A stretch of 64,000 nucleotides of DNA from JAMLIN01 sp964476625. Its GTDB lineage: Bacteria; Pseudomonadota; Gammaproteobacteria; Burkholderiales; Burkholderiaceae_E. Position numbers and translations under genes: made by a program. Below the pieces are notes generated by a model. That model was given only the letters and a program-made list of their open reading frames with translations, made no database searches and was not told the DNA's origin. Below are positions 32,279-42,591 of this stretch, in pieces; position 1 is the stretch's first letter; the number at the start of each line of letters is the position of its first letter. Location of the stretch: contig CAYZBJ010000005.1 in assembly GCA_964476625.1 (NCBI GenBank), positions 1-64,000 of the forward strand, written 5' to 3'.

Positions 32279-35200
32279 ATGGACCGCTGCGCCGAAACCT
32301 TCGACTCCCTGCCTCGCTCATGCCGGCTGCGGCTGCGTTTGCTGCGTTTGCTCGCGGGTTTGCTGATGCTGCTTGCCTGCCTCCCGATGGGTGCGTTCGC
32401 CCAGCCTTGCCCGCCAGCCGACGGCGCGCCCGGTGTCGCCGGCGACATCGCTTCCTGCGAGCAGTCCGAGCCGGCGAGCCTGCCGCGGGATGGGCCGGCG
32501 CTCGGCGTCGGCAATCCGGTGGACCTCGCCACCGGCGCCAAGTACGAGCGGCGCGTCGACATCGCGCTGGCCGATACCGCGCAGCTGCCTGGGGCCGGCG
32601 GCGATCTCGCCCGTGTGCTCGCGCTCCAGCCGGGCCTGCCCTTCGTGTTCAGCCGGCACTTCGTCGGTGGCGCCGATGACCACGGCCTCGGGCCGGGCTG
32701 GCGCCACGGCTTCGATACCCGGCTGGCTTTCCGGGGCGGCCGGCAGCCGCGCCTGCAGATCCTCCAGGCCGATGGCCGCCGCATCCCCTTCGGGCGCACG
32801 GCCAAGGGGCGCTTCACGGCGGCGCGGCCTGCCGACGGCGTCGTCCTCGCGACGGCTGGCGGTGGCTGGCAATGGCACTGGCCCAACGGGCGTCGCCTGC
32901 ATTTCGACGCCGGTGGCCGCCTGCTGCGCATCGAGTCCGCCAGCGGTGATCGCCTGTCGCTGCGCCATGCTGCCGGACAGCTTGCCGAAGTTCGCGACCG
33001 CGGTGGCCGCAGCCTGCGCCTGCGCTGGCGGGGTGGGCGCCTCGTCGCTGTCGAAGCGTCGGAACTCGGCCGGGTCGCCTTCGGCTTCGATGCCGTTGGC
33101 CGGCTCGTCTCGGCGCGCGCGCCCGACGGCCGCCTCGAGCACTACTGGTACGAGGATGCGGCCGACCCGCTTCGGCTGACCGGCGCCGGTCCGACCGAGG
33201 TGGTTCGCAGTCGTTTCGCCTACGACGCAGTTGGCCGCGTGGTGCGTTCGCTCGCCGCCGGGGCGCCGGCCACGGATGAACTGCAACTCGACTACACCGT
33301 CGCGGCCGACGGCGCTGGCGGCGCCACGCGAGTCCGCGGCCCGCGCGGCGACGCGGTCTACGAATGGCGACGGATCGGGCCGGACCGCGTTGCCCGGCTG
33401 GTCGCCGCCAGCGGCGTCGCCTGCCGGCGCTGCCCACCCACCGGCATGCGCTGGGAATGGAACGAAGCGGGCCTGCTCGCCGGCGCGGGCGGGCTGCGCT
33501 ACCGCCACGACGAGGCCGGCCGGCTCCTGGCCATCGAACGGCCGCAGGCCGATGGCGCCGCGAACGCTGCCGGCAACGCCCCGATCGAGACCCGCCGGTA
33601 TCGCGATCCCGACGCGCCCGGCGCTGGCATTCCCGCCGAGCTGGTCCAGCCGAGCGTCGCGCCGGGTCGCTGGCGCCGCGCCAGGATCGACACCGATGCC
33701 AGCGGCCGGATCATCGCGATCGACGAGGACGGCTTCACCCCGGCTGGCGCGCCGGTGGCCCGGCGCATCCGTCTGCGTTATCACCCGGGCGGTATGCCGG
33801 CGGATCCGCTTGCCGGGCGGCTCTCGGCGATCGATCGACTCGGGCCGAGGGATTCGCAGCAAGTGCTCGCTACCATCCGGCTTCGCTACGATGCTCGTGG
33901 CTGGCTGGTCGGCATCGACGGCCCCGGCGAGCTGGCTCGCGAGATCCGACGCGATGCGGCGGGGACGGTGTTGCCCGACCCGCCTGCTCGCCTGGCCGGA
34001 GACCTCGCGACCGGATCCGGTATCGGCCCGGACATCGACAACCGGCTGCGCCATCCGGTCGGTACTCGATTCCGATCCTCGCTGGCTGCATCGCCCGCCA
34101 CCCTGGTCCTGTCGGGCCATGGCGAGCGGGCCCGCATCGATGCCGCCGGCCGCATCACCCGGGAGCACTACGACGATCTCGGGCGGCTGGCGCGCAGCGA
34201 GGATCCCCGCATCGGCGCCATCACCTACGAGTACGACGACCTCGACCGGCTCGCGGGCATCACCTGGCAGGACGGTACCCGCTGGTCGTTCCGTCGCGAT
34301 GTCGCCGGCCGGCCACTGGAAATCGTGCGGGCGCGTGGCGGCGAGCGGATCGCGAGCCGGATCCGCTGGCAGGGCGAACATGCGCTGCGCATCGATCATC
34401 CGGTGCAGTCGAGTCGCGCCGAGTACGACCGCGCCGGGCGACTGGTCTCGATCGAGCATCGCCTGCTCGGCGCCCGCCACCACCAGTCCTTCAGCTACGA
34501 CCTTGCAGGTCGCCTGCAGGTCCGGCAGCTGCCCGATGGCAGCCGGCTACGCCACGAGTACGACGCCGAGGGCCGGCCGCTGGCCTTGTACTGGACTGCG
34601 CCAGGAGGCGTCGAGCAGGTACTCGTCGATCGGGCGCAATACCGCGCCGGGCGCATCGATTCGTTTCGGCTCGGCGGCCGGATCGAGCAGCGCAGGGCGT
34701 TCGACGCCGACGGCCGGCTCGCGATCCTCGCCTGGTCCGGCCGGGCCGACTACCCGCGCTGGCGCTTCCGGTGGCGTCGGGATGGGCGCCTGGCGGGCAT
34801 CGATTCCGCGACCGACAGTCGTCGCTTCGCCTGGGACCGCCGCGGTCGCCTGCTGGTCGACCAGCGCCGGGCCCCCGGCGAGAAACCCACCGTCGAGTAC
34901 TTCGCCTGGGGGCCGGCGGGCGACTCCCTCGGTCATCGCGACCCGAATGGCCGTACCCGAAGGATCGCCATGGCCGGTGCGCCCGCCACCGCCGGCCTGC
35001 CGACGCGGCATCGCGGCATGGCGCTCGACTACGGGCCGCAGCGGCGCATCCGCAGCGCCAGCCTCGACGGCAAGGTACTGGCCCGGTACCGCTACAACGC
35101 GCTCGGCGAGCGCGCTATCCGGGAGGTCGGCGCCGAGCGCCACGGCTATCTCTACCATCGCCGGCAGCTCCTCGCCGAGACCGACGGCGCCGGCCGGCTG

Positions 35201-36724
35201 CGGCGCACCTGGTTGCGCTGGCAGGGTAGGGTGGTCGGCTTCCTCGATCATGGGCCGGGCGCGGCGTCGCGTCTGTATTTCGTCCTCGGCGATCATCTCG
35301 GCACGCCGGCGATGGTCACCGACGCCGAGGGCGAGCCCGCCTGGTCGGGCCGCACCAGCGCCTTCGGCCGGCTCGTGTCGCAAGCGGGGCCGTTCAGCTC
35401 ACCGCCTGGCCCGCTGCGCCAGCCGTTGCGGCTACCCGGCCAGGTCGCCGACCCCGAGACCGGCCTGGCCGACAACTACCAGCGCAGCTACGACCCGCTC
35501 GTCGCCCGCTATCTCGAGCCCGATCCCCTGGGCATCGCCGGCGGACGCAATCCCTATGCCTATGCGGCGGGCGATCCGCTCACTGGCGCCGATCCGCTCG
35601 GCCTGGTGCTGTTCGCCTTCGATGGCACCGGCAACACGCCCGAATCGCTCACCAATGTCTGGCTGATGTCCCAGCAGTACGACAGCTACGACGAGTACGA
35701 CCGCCAGGCCCAGATCGGCGAGCTCGACTTCTATGTGCCGGGGGTCGGCACCCGGGGCGGAATGCGCGACAACGCCGTCGTCGGCGGCGCGTTCGCTCTC
35801 GAGCTCGAGGCCCGGATCGACCTGCAGCTCGAGCGCCTCGACGACTATGTCCGGGACCGCTTCGGCTACTACCTCGATGCCGGCGCCACCATCGGCCCAG
35901 AATCGCCCCTGCAGTTCGACATCGACATCGTCGGCTTCTCGCGCGGCGCGGCCGCCGCCCGCGACTTCGCCAACCGGGTCCTGCGCCGGCGCGACAACGG
36001 CTACTACCGGGAACTCGTCGATGGCGGCTGCGTCTCGATCGATATCCGCTTCCTCGGCCTGTTCGACACGGTGCTCAGCACGCACGTCGGCGACTTCGAG
36101 CTCGGCATCCCCGAGGCGGTCGGCCATGCCGCCAGCCTCATCGCCGCCAACGAGCATCGGCGCGCGTTCCCACTCGAATCCATCTTCGCGTCGAGCGACG
36201 CCCGCGGCTTCGCGAGCAACCGCGTCGAGGTGTCGCTGCTCGGCGCTCACGCGGATGTCGGCGGCGGCTACGCCTGCATCGACCTGTCGGCCTGCGACGG
36301 CGGCGACCTTTCCGACATTGCATTGTTGTGGATGCGCGAGCAGGCGGCCGCGCAAGGCGTCGCCTTCGTGCCCCTGCCGCCGGAGCATCGGCGCATCGAC
36401 GTGCCGGTGCTGCACGACGAGACCTCGTCCTTCCTTTTCCATGATCCCGACCCGGCGGCCGATCGCGAGGTGCGTTACCACGCCGCCTCGCATACCCATC
36501 CGCTCACCGAGGACCTGCCGCGCGAAGCGACGGCGCCGGCGCAGCCGAGCCGCGAATCGATCGACGAGGGCATGAGCGCCGAGCGGGCCCTCGAGTTCGT
36601 GCGGCCCGACCCGGTGAATCGCCCGGGTCGGGTGGGCGAGGTCGACCTCGTCGCCTACGCCCGCTGGCTGCGCGAGGAGCTTGGCCTCGTGATCGAAACA
36701 GGCCTTGGCGCGGAGGCCGAATGA
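32279..36724 (+). CDS. Secreted RHS-repeat protein with C-terminal DUF2235 (Tle1-like) lipase toxin
   Basis: 1481 residues. A Sec signal (hydrophobic LLAGLLMLLACLPMGAFA, about residues 22-41), a DUF6531-type segment (LGVGNPVDLATGAKYERRVD), YD/RHS repeats to about 1040, then the RHS core ending GRNPYAYAAGDPLTGADPLGL, the usual self-cleavage site. From residue 1110 the DUF2235 hydrolase begins (FAFDGTGNTPES) with a probable triad of Ser1221 (GFSRG), Asp1263 (GLFDTV) and His1324 (GAHADVGGGY). It would degrade phospholipids of a rival. No PAAR or VgrG domain; the signal peptide implies Sec export. The next gene overlaps its stop. Confidence 0.88.
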   Translation: MDRCAETFDSLPRSCRLRLRLLRLLAGLLMLLACLPMGAFAQPCPPADGAPGVAGDIASCEQSEPASLPRDGPALGVGNPVDLATGAKYERRVDIALADTAQLPGAGGDLARVLALQPGLPFVFSRHFVGGADDHGLGPGWRHGFDTRLAFRGGRQPRLQILQADGRRIPFGRTAKGRFTAARPADGVVLATAGGGWQWHWPNGRRLHFDAGGRLLRIESASGDRLSLRHAAGQLAEVRDRGGRSLRLRWRGGRLVAVEASELGRVAFGFDAVGRLVSARAPDGRLEHYWYEDAADPLRLTGAGPTEVVRSRFAYDAVGRVVRSLAAGAPATDELQLDYTVAADGAGGATRVRGPRGDAVYEWRRIGPDRVARLVAASGVACRRCPPTGMRWEWNEAGLLAGAGGLRYRHDEAGRLLAIERPQADGAANAAGNAPIETRRYRDPDAPGAGIPAELVQPSVAPGRWRRARIDTDASGRIIAIDEDGFTPAGAPVARRIRLRYHPGGMPADPLAGRLSAIDRLGPRDSQQVLATIRLRYDARGWLVGIDGPGELAREIRRDAAGTVLPDPPARLAGDLATGSGIGPDIDNRLRHPVGTRFRSSLAASPATLVLSGHGERARIDAAGRITREHYDDLGRLARSEDPRIGAITYEYDDLDRLAGITWQDGTRWSFRRDVAGRPLEIVRARGGERIASRIRWQGEHALRIDHPVQSSRAEYDRAGRLVSIEHRLLGARHHQSFSYDLAGRLQVRQLPDGSRLRHEYDAEGRPLALYWTAPGGVEQVLVDRAQYRAGRIDSFRLGGRIEQRRAFDADGRLAILAWSGRADYPRWRFRWRRDGRLAGIDSATDSRRFAWDRRGRLLVDQRRAPGEKPTVEYFAWGPAGDSLGHRDPNGRTRRIAMAGAPATAGLPTRHRGMALDYGPQRRIRSASLDGKVLARYRYNALGERAIREVGAERHGYLYHRRQLLAETDGAGRLRRTWLRWQGRVVGFLDHGPGAASRLYFVLGDHLGTPAMVTDAEGEPAWSGRTSAFGRLVSQAGPFSSPPGPLRQPLRLPGQVADPETGLADNYQRSYDPLVARYLEPDPLGIAGGRNPYAYAAGDPLTGADPLGLVLFAFDGTGNTPESLTNVWLMSQQYDSYDEYDRQAQIGELDFYVPGVGTRGGMRDNAVVGGAFALELEARIDLQLERLDDYVRDRFGYYLDAGATIGPESPLQFDIDIVGFSRGAAAARDFANRVLRRRDNGYYRELVDGGCVSIDIRFLGLFDTVLSTHVGDFELGIPEAVGHAASLIAANEHRRAFPLESIFASSDARGFASNRVEVSLLGAHADVGGGYACIDLSACDGGDLSDIALLWMREQAAAQGVAFVPLPPEHRRIDVPVLHDETSSFLFHDPDPAADREVRYHAASHTHPLTEDLPREATAPAQPSRESIDEGMSAERALEFVRPDPVNRPGRVGEVDLVAYARWLREELGLVIETGLGAEAE

Positions 36725-37329
36725 TTACCGTGCGTCTCGTCGGCGCCATCGCCCTGCTCGCATGCGTGGCCGGTGCATCGCTGGCCTCGGCCGGCGAGCG
36801 ATCCGGCGTGCAGCCCGGTGAGCGGCCATCGGATGGCGGCCTCGCCCGGCTCGGCGACCAGGCCGCCTACTCGACCTGGAATGCCAGCGCCGAACGCTGG
36901 GTCTACGGCGTCGAGCTGCGCGATGCCGATACCGGCCGCCTCCTCACCGCCGCTTCGCGCACCAATCCCTGGATCGCCGGCTCGCGCGGCTGGGCCGGCT
37001 ACGGCGCGCTCTACCTGCCCGACAACCGTGTCCGGATTCCGCAACGGGTGAGCATCTCCTGGTGGTTCGACCAGGCCGCTGCGCAGCGGCGCGATCCGGC
37101 CTCCCGGCAAGGCCCCTACATCCTCGGCCTGCGAGGCCGCCTGAGCGAGCGGGCCTTGCGAGCGGCGGCCCGGGCCGAGCGGCGCTTCATGCTCGAGATC
37201 GGCGTCGGCGCCGGCGTGGTGCCGCCGGTCCTGCGCTGGCACCTGCGCGATCGCAAGGCGGATGTCCCCGGTGGCGTCGTCGAGCGCGGCGGCGACGAAG
37301 TCGACTGGCGACCCACATCCTGGCGCTGA
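36721..37329 (+). CDS. Exported small protein, candidate immunity protein for the RHS-lipase
   Basis: 202 residues starting inside the RHS stop (ATGA). The signal region MITVRLVGAIALLACVAGAS contains LLAC, a possible lipobox, otherwise a Sec cleavage near ASA. The mature part has WVYGVELRDADTG and RIPQRVSISWWFDQAA; a weak likeness to DUF3304-type lipoproteins, which often pair with DUF2235 toxins, is noted but not firm. A periplasmic immunity role is inferred from position, coupling and location. Confidence 0.6.
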   Translation: MITVRLVGAIALLACVAGASLASAGERSGVQPGERPSDGGLARLGDQAAYSTWNASAERWVYGVELRDADTGRLLTAASRTNPWIAGSRGWAGYGALYLPDNRVRIPQRVSISWWFDQAAAQRRDPASRQGPYILGLRGRLSERALRAAARAERRFMLEIGVGAGVVPPVLRWHLRDRKADVPGGVVERGGDEVDWRPTSWR

Positions 37330-37436
37330 GCGCGATCAGCGCCGTTTCCGGGGCGGTGCTATCCTCGGCCGGCCCGCGGCCCACCGGCTGCCTCGCACGG
37401 ACCCGCGGGCGAGAACGAATCCGGTAACACCGACCC

Positions 37437-38702
37437 ATGCCCTATTCCGTCCTGCGGCTCATCGCCGCCGTCGGCCTGATGACGATCGGGTCGGGCGCGA
37501 TGTACATCGTCGTCGTCGTCCTGCCGATGGTGCAGGAGGAGTTCGGCGCGGACCGCGCGGGGGCGTCGCTGCCCTACACCCTGACGATGCTCGGATTTGG
37601 CTTCGGCGGCATCCTGATGGGCAAGCTTGCCGATCGCTTCGGGGTGTTCTGGCCGGTGCTGATCGGCGTCCTCGGGCTGTCCTCCGGATACTGGCTCGCC
37701 GCCCAGGCCGGGAGCCTGCTGATGTTCGCGATCGTCCATGGCCTGCTGCTCGGCCTGGCGGGCAGTTCGGCGACCTTCGCGCCGCTGGTCGCCGACATCT
37801 CCTTCTGGTTCGAGCGCCGCCGCGGCATTGCGGTCGCCATCGTCGCCAGTGGCAACTACATCGCCGGCGCGATCTGGCCGCCGATCGTGCAGCATTTCTC
37901 GGCGACCTATGGCTGGCGGGCGACCTACTCCGGTTTCGCCCTGTTCACGTTGGTGACGATGTTGCCGCTCGCCACCCTGGTCCTGCGTCGCCCGCCCCCG
38001 GCCGCCGACGCCTTGCCGGCGGGCGGGGCAGGGACGACGCCCGCAGCGGCCGGTGCCACCGCGACGGTATTCCGTCCGCAGGGCCGCTCGCCGCGCGAGC
38101 TGCTCGGCATCTCGAGCACCAGTCTGCAGACCCTGCTGCTGGTCGCGGGCGTTGCCTGCTGCGTGGCGATGTCGATGCCGCAGGTCCATATCGTCGCCTA
38201 CTGCGGCGACCTCGGCTACGGCACCGCCGCCGGCGCCCGGATGCTCTCGCTGATGCTCGCCTGCGGCATCGTCAGCCGGCTGGTCTCGGGCGTGATCTGC
38301 GACCGCATCGGCGGCCTGCGCACCCTGCTGCTCGGTTCGGTCCTGCAAGGCCTGTCGCTGATGCTGTTCCTGCCCTTCGATTCGCTGGCCTCGCTCTACC
38401 TCCTGTCGGCGATCTTCGGGTTGGTCCAGGGCGGCATCGTGCCCGCCTACGCGATCATCGTGCGCGAGTTCTTCGATTCGCGCGAAGCCGGCGTCCGGGT
38501 GGGCCTGACCCTGACCGCCACCCTGGTCGGCATGGCGCTCGGCGGCTGGCTCTCGGGCAAGATCTTCGACCTGACCGGCAGCTACGAGGCCGCGTTCGTC
38601 AACGGCATCGGCTGGAATCTCCTCAATGGCTCGATCATCCTTTTCCTCCTGCTGCGCCAGCGCCGCTGGCGCGGGCTCCAGGCGGCCGGCCACCCGGCCT
38701 GA
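37437..38702 (+). CDS. MFS transporter (monocarboxylate/OFA-like)
   Basis: 421 residues, 12 membrane segments. Loop motifs GKLADRFGVFWPVLIG (about residue 62) and a cytoplasmic linker rich in Ala and Pro between TM6 and TM7 fit the OFA/MCT branch, which carries oxalate, formate or other monocarboxylates. The substrate is unknown. A second, related carrier follows 92 bases after it. Confidence 0.82.
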   Translation: MPYSVLRLIAAVGLMTIGSGAMYIVVVVLPMVQEEFGADRAGASLPYTLTMLGFGFGGILMGKLADRFGVFWPVLIGVLGLSSGYWLAAQAGSLLMFAIVHGLLLGLAGSSATFAPLVADISFWFERRRGIAVAIVASGNYIAGAIWPPIVQHFSATYGWRATYSGFALFTLVTMLPLATLVLRRPPPAADALPAGGAGTTPAAAGATATVFRPQGRSPRELLGISSTSLQTLLLVAGVACCVAMSMPQVHIVAYCGDLGYGTAAGARMLSLMLACGIVSRLVSGVICDRIGGLRTLLLGSVLQGLSLMLFLPFDSLASLYLLSAIFGLVQGGIVPAYAIIVREFFDSREAGVRVGLTLTATLVGMALGGWLSGKIFDLTGSYEAAFVNGIGWNLLNGSIILFLLLRQRRWRGLQAAGHPA

Positions 38703-38794
38703 GCAACCGCCCGCGCCAGTGACCCGATGCAGCGATCCAGGCCATCGATCCGCCATCGGCATGCGGGCAGCCTGAAACACCGGAGCATCCCCGA

Positions 38795-40042
38795 GTGAAT
38801 ACCGAAGAAGCAGCGCGGCGCGCAGCCCTGTGGGGCATCCTGTTGCCGGCTGCGGCCATCATGGTCCTGACGATGGGCACCCGCCAGGTGACCGGCCTGT
38901 TCCTGTCGCCGATCAACACCGCCACCGGCATCGGCGTGGTCGGCATCAGCTTCGCGATGGCGGTCGGCCAGTTTGTGTGGGGCGCATCGCAGCCGATCTT
39001 CGGGGCGCTTGCCGATCGCTGGGGGCCGGTATCGGTGATGATCGCCGGCGGCGTGACGCTTGCCCTGGGCTTCGCGCTCACCCCCTTCATGACCAGCGAA
39101 TGGGGCCTCATCTTCTCGCTCGGCCTGCTGATGTCGGCTGGCGCCGGCGCGGGCAGTTTCTCGATCCTGATCGGCGCGGCCTCGCAACGCCTGCCGGCCG
39201 ACCAGCGTTCCTGGGCGGCCGGCTTCATCAACGCCGGCGGCTCCTTCGGCCAGTTCCTGTTCGCACCGCTGACCGAGAGGGCGATCGCGCTCGCCGGCTG
39301 GATCAACGCGATGTACATGCTGGCGGTAGCGGCGCTGCTCACCCTGCCGCTCGCGCTGCGCCTGCGCACGAAGCCGTCGGCGGCGAGCGCGGGGGCAGCC
39401 GCCGCGGCGCCGGCGGTCGAGGCCGGCGCGATGGTGCGGGGCAGCCTGCGCGAGCAGGTGAAGGTCGCGATGCGCGACCGCAGCTATCTCTGCCTGCATG
39501 CGGGCTTCTTCACCTGCGGCTTCCACATCTCCTTCCTGTTGACCCACCTGCCGGGCGAGGTTGCGCTGTGCAACCTGCCGACGGCGGTTTCGGGAATCTC
39601 GATCGCGATCATCGGGCTGGCGAACATCGTCGGCAGCCTCGGCGTCGGCAGCCTCGGAGGGCGCTATCGCATGAAGTACCTGCTGTTCTGGATGTACCTG
39701 TCGCGCACCGCGATCATCCTGATCTACATGGTGTCGCCCAAGACCGAGTTCGGCTTCTACGTGTTCGCCGCCGGCCTCGGCCTGACCTGGCTCGCGACCG
39801 TGCCGCCCACCGCGGGCCTGGTCGGCAAGCTGTTCGGGGTGCGCTACCTCGCGACCCTGTTCGGCCTGACCTTGCTGACCCACCAGATCGGCGGCTTCCT
39901 CGGCGCCTGGCTCGGCGGGATCGCGATCGACAGCACCGGCACCTATAACGCGATGTGGATCGCCGACGCCATCCTCGCCACCATCGCCGCCTTGTTCAAC
40001 CTGCCGATCCGCGAGTCGAAACTCGCGCCTCGCGCGGCCTGA
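38795..40042 (+). CDS. MFS transporter (OFA-like)
   Basis: 415 residues beginning with GTG (MNTEEAARRAALWG) and 12 membrane segments. Motif GALADRWGPVSVMIAGG near residue 70. Similar in length and branch to the preceding carrier but not a recent copy. Convergent with a LuxR gene whose 3' end abuts its stop by one base, so no room for a terminator. Confidence 0.82.
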   Translation: MNTEEAARRAALWGILLPAAAIMVLTMGTRQVTGLFLSPINTATGIGVVGISFAMAVGQFVWGASQPIFGALADRWGPVSVMIAGGVTLALGFALTPFMTSEWGLIFSLGLLMSAGAGAGSFSILIGAASQRLPADQRSWAAGFINAGGSFGQFLFAPLTERAIALAGWINAMYMLAVAALLTLPLALRLRTKPSAASAGAAAAAPAVEAGAMVRGSLREQVKVAMRDRSYLCLHAGFFTCGFHISFLLTHLPGEVALCNLPTAVSGISIAIIGLANIVGSLGVGSLGGRYRMKYLLFWMYLSRTAIILIYMVSPKTEFGFYVFAAGLGLTWLATVPPTAGLVGKLFGVRYLATLFGLTLLTHQIGGFLGAWLGGIAIDSTGTYNAMWIADAILATIAALFNLPIRESKLAPRAA

Positions 40043-41245
40043 TCAACGGGGCGGGGCGGGGTCGTGGTCCTCGCCGGCCTGCGGCCGATCGCCGCCGTGG
40101 GTGTCGGTATCCGGCCTCGAGCCGCCGCCCGGATCCGCGCCCGGCATCTCGACCAGTAGCCGGATCAGGTCGGACTGGCGGTTGATCCCGGTCTTCTCGA
40201 ACACCGCCCGGATCTGCGCCCGGATCGTCTGCGTCGATACCCCGCGCCCGGCGGCGATGTCCACCGCCGACAGGCCACGGGCGAGTTGCGCCGCCACCTG
40301 GGCTTCGGCCGGCGTCAGCTCGAAGGCTTCGGCGACGAGGGTCGGATCGGGCTCGGCACTGTGCTGCACCGGGTAGCAGCGAACCATCGCGAGGGCCGGG
40401 CTGCCGGCCGCATCGCGGCGTGGCTGCTCCGAGAGCAGGACGGCATACGCGCCCGGATCGGCGCCGCCGACGCGCATCACCGCCCGGTGCGGCGGCTGGC
40501 CGGCAGCGGGCGTTGCGCGGCCGAGCTGGAGGCGGACCAGGCAGCAGAGCAGCTCCGCGTCTTCCCGCGGATCGACGCAGTACAGGTGGGCATCGATCTC
40601 GGTGAGCCGTCCGGCGCGCCCGCGCATCGCTTCGGCGGCCGCGTTGCGGTAGTGGACCCGGCGATGGCCATCGACCAGCCAGAGCGGATGCCGGTTCGAT
40701 GCGATCGCTTCGAAGCCCGGCGCTTCATCGGCCGGCCGCGGCGAGCGCTTCGCCTCGAGCGCGAGACCGGCCCGGAAATGAAAGGCGAGGCGGGCGAGGT
40801 CCTGCCGCTGCCGCGCATCGAACGACTGGCGACGGCGTCCCCGGGCGAGCGCGAGTATTACTGCCTGCCGATCGTCATCGAGCCGCAGGCCGGCGGCGAA
40901 ATTCAGGCCGGCCGGGGCGAGCACCGGGCCGGGCCGTCCGGCGGCATGCTCGCCGGGCATCTCGTCCTCGTAGAGCCACTGGCCGACCGGCCGATGCAGG
41001 AGCGCCGCCAGGAGCGGGTCCCCGGCATGGGCGCTGCGCACGCCTTCGCAGATTGCGTCGGGGTCGACCCGGCCGCCCTCGTCGCGAAACGAGGGCTGCA
41101 TCGAGACCGGGTCGATGCCGGTCAGGATGCAGCGGGGTGCATCGAAGGCCGTGGCGAGCGCATCGAGCGATGCGCGCCATGTCGCCCGGCCGGCGGCGGC
41201 CTCGTAGATCGTCGCGACCAGGGTATCGAAGCGTTGCTCTTCCAT
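40043..41245 (-). CDS. LuxR-type HTH regulator (paralogue 1)
   Basis: 400 residues. It opens MEEQRFDTLVATIYEAAAGRATW, has a mixed alpha/beta sensor part with no named domain, and ends with a LuxR/GerE HTH (LTPAEAQVAAQLARGLSAVDIAAGRGVST, then the recognition helix and NRQSDLIRLLVEM). Two paralogues of the same design lie at 41428 and 44887. The ATG at 41245 removes a non-conserved leader. The ligand is unknown. Confidence 0.85.
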   Translation of the reverse strand: MEEQRFDTLVATIYEAAAGRATWRASLDALATAFDAPRCILTGIDPVSMQPSFRDEGGRVDPDAICEGVRSAHAGDPLLAALLHRPVGQWLYEDEMPGEHAAGRPGPVLAPAGLNFAAGLRLDDDRQAVILALARGRRRQSFDARQRQDLARLAFHFRAGLALEAKRSPRPADEAPGFEAIASNRHPLWLVDGHRRVHYRNAAAEAMRGRAGRLTEIDAHLYCVDPREDAELLCCLVRLQLGRATPAAGQPPHRAVMRVGGADPGAYAVLLSEQPRRDAAGSPALAMVRCYPVQHSAEPDPTLVAEAFELTPAEAQVAAQLARGLSAVDIAAGRGVSTQTIRAQIRAVFEKTGINRQSDLIRLLVEMPGADPGGGSRPDTDTHGGDRPQAGEDHDPAPPR

Positions 41246-41427
41246 GGGCCTGACACCCCCCCTGTTCGCGGTAGGCGTGGGCGCGGGACGCGATTCTTCG
41301 TCTACTTTAGCCCAGCACAAGGCGTTCGGAGCGATCGCCCGCCGACATGAAGCGCGCGACAATGATGGACGGGGTTCCGCATGCGCACAGGCAAGGACAG
41401 GACAGACAGGGGACGATCATCCAGGCG

Positions 41428-42591
41428 ATGCTCTCCGACAGCCAGTACGACCGGTTCGTCGCTTCGACCTACGAGGCGGCCCTGGGTGGGCATGATCATT
41501 GGCAGGCCTGGCTCGATGAGCTGACCCGTGCCTTCGACCTCTGGAGCGCCCACCTGGTCGCGTTCGGCCACGCCAGCCAGCAGGTCGAGTTCTTCGTGCT
41601 GGGCGGCCGGATCTCGACCGAGGCCAACGTCGACTACATGCGCTTCTACCGCTCGGCCAATCCGCAGCTGTCGATGGTCATGGCGGCCGAGCCGGGCCGG
41701 TGGATCCGCTGCCACGAGCATTTCGACGACGCCTACGTCGAGTCGAGCCCCTTCTACCGTGACTACCTGATCCCCCACGGCGGTCGCTATCTCGCGTCCA
41801 CCAAGCTGATCGACGACGCCCACTCCTTCGTGCACTTCGGCACCGTGCGCGGCCTGGGCCAGCCGCCGCTCGACGACGCCGAGATCGCCTGTCTCGCGCG
41901 GATCTGCCACCACCTCTGGCATGCCTTCCTGATCCACCGCTCGCTGGTTTCGCGCCCGCCCGACATCCGGCTGGGCGTCGAACTGCTCGATCGCCTTGCC
42001 CAGCCGGTGATCCTGCTCGGGCGCGAGCGCGACCTGCGCTATGTGAACCCGGCGGGCGGGCGCTTGTTCGCCGAGCTGGGCGAGCAACTCGTCGTCGGCA
42101 GGCCCCTGCCGATGTTCGCCCGCGACGATGCCGCCTTGCTCGATGCGGCGCTCGCCGACCTGCTCGCGCCCCGGTCGGCGACGGCCGGCCGGGCGCGACG
42201 GGTGCTGCGCTTCGGCCCGCCCGACGGCCAGGCGCTGATCGCGATCGCCTCCGTCCTGGAGCCGGCGGCGGTGTTGTCGGCCTTCGGGGCCGAGTCGCTG
42301 GCGCTGCTGATGTTCCACCGCCCCGGCCGGGCCCGGCACATCGACCCGGTCGTGGTCGCCGAGGCCTTCGGGCTGACCCCGGCCGAGGCCCGCGTCGCGG
42401 TACGGCTCGCCGACGGCCTCAACGCCGAGCAGATCGCCGCCGAGCGTAGTGCTTCCCTGCTGACGGTGCGCACCCAGATCCGCTCGATCCTCGCCAAGAC
42501 CGGCGTGCGCCGCCAGCCGGAGCTGGTGCGGATGCTGGTCGAGATGCCGGAGGTCGGCGAATCGATGCGCCCGGCCAGCGACGAGGCCTGA
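41428..42591 (+). CDS. LuxR-type HTH regulator (paralogue 2)
   Basis: 387 residues from MLSDSQYDRFVASTYEAALGG, chosen because its paralogues begin at the same point; a start at 41347 would add 27 residues. N-terminal sensor with SPFYRDYLIPHGGRY, PAS-like middle (RDLRYVNPAGGRLFAELGEQ) and C-terminal LuxR HTH (LTPAEARVAVRLADGLNAEQIAAER). Divergent from paralogue 1, with 182 bases between. Confidence 0.85.
   Translation: MLSDSQYDRFVASTYEAALGGHDHWQAWLDELTRAFDLWSAHLVAFGHASQQVEFFVLGGRISTEANVDYMRFYRSANPQLSMVMAAEPGRWIRCHEHFDDAYVESSPFYRDYLIPHGGRYLASTKLIDDAHSFVHFGTVRGLGQPPLDDAEIACLARICHHLWHAFLIHRSLVSRPPDIRLGVELLDRLAQPVILLGRERDLRYVNPAGGRLFAELGEQLVVGRPLPMFARDDAALLDAALADLLAPRSATAGRARRVLRFGPPDGQALIAIASVLEPAAVLSAFGAESLALLMFHRPGRARHIDPVVVAEAFGLTPAEARVAVRLADGLNAEQIAAERSASLLTVRTQIRSILAKTGVRRQPELVRMLVEMPEVGESMRPASDEA

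Noticed and set aside
32318..34483. 721-codon minus-strand open frame within the RHS gene
   Set aside because: Shadow of the RHS repeats. The plus frame has a signal peptide, YD repeats and a hydrolase domain.
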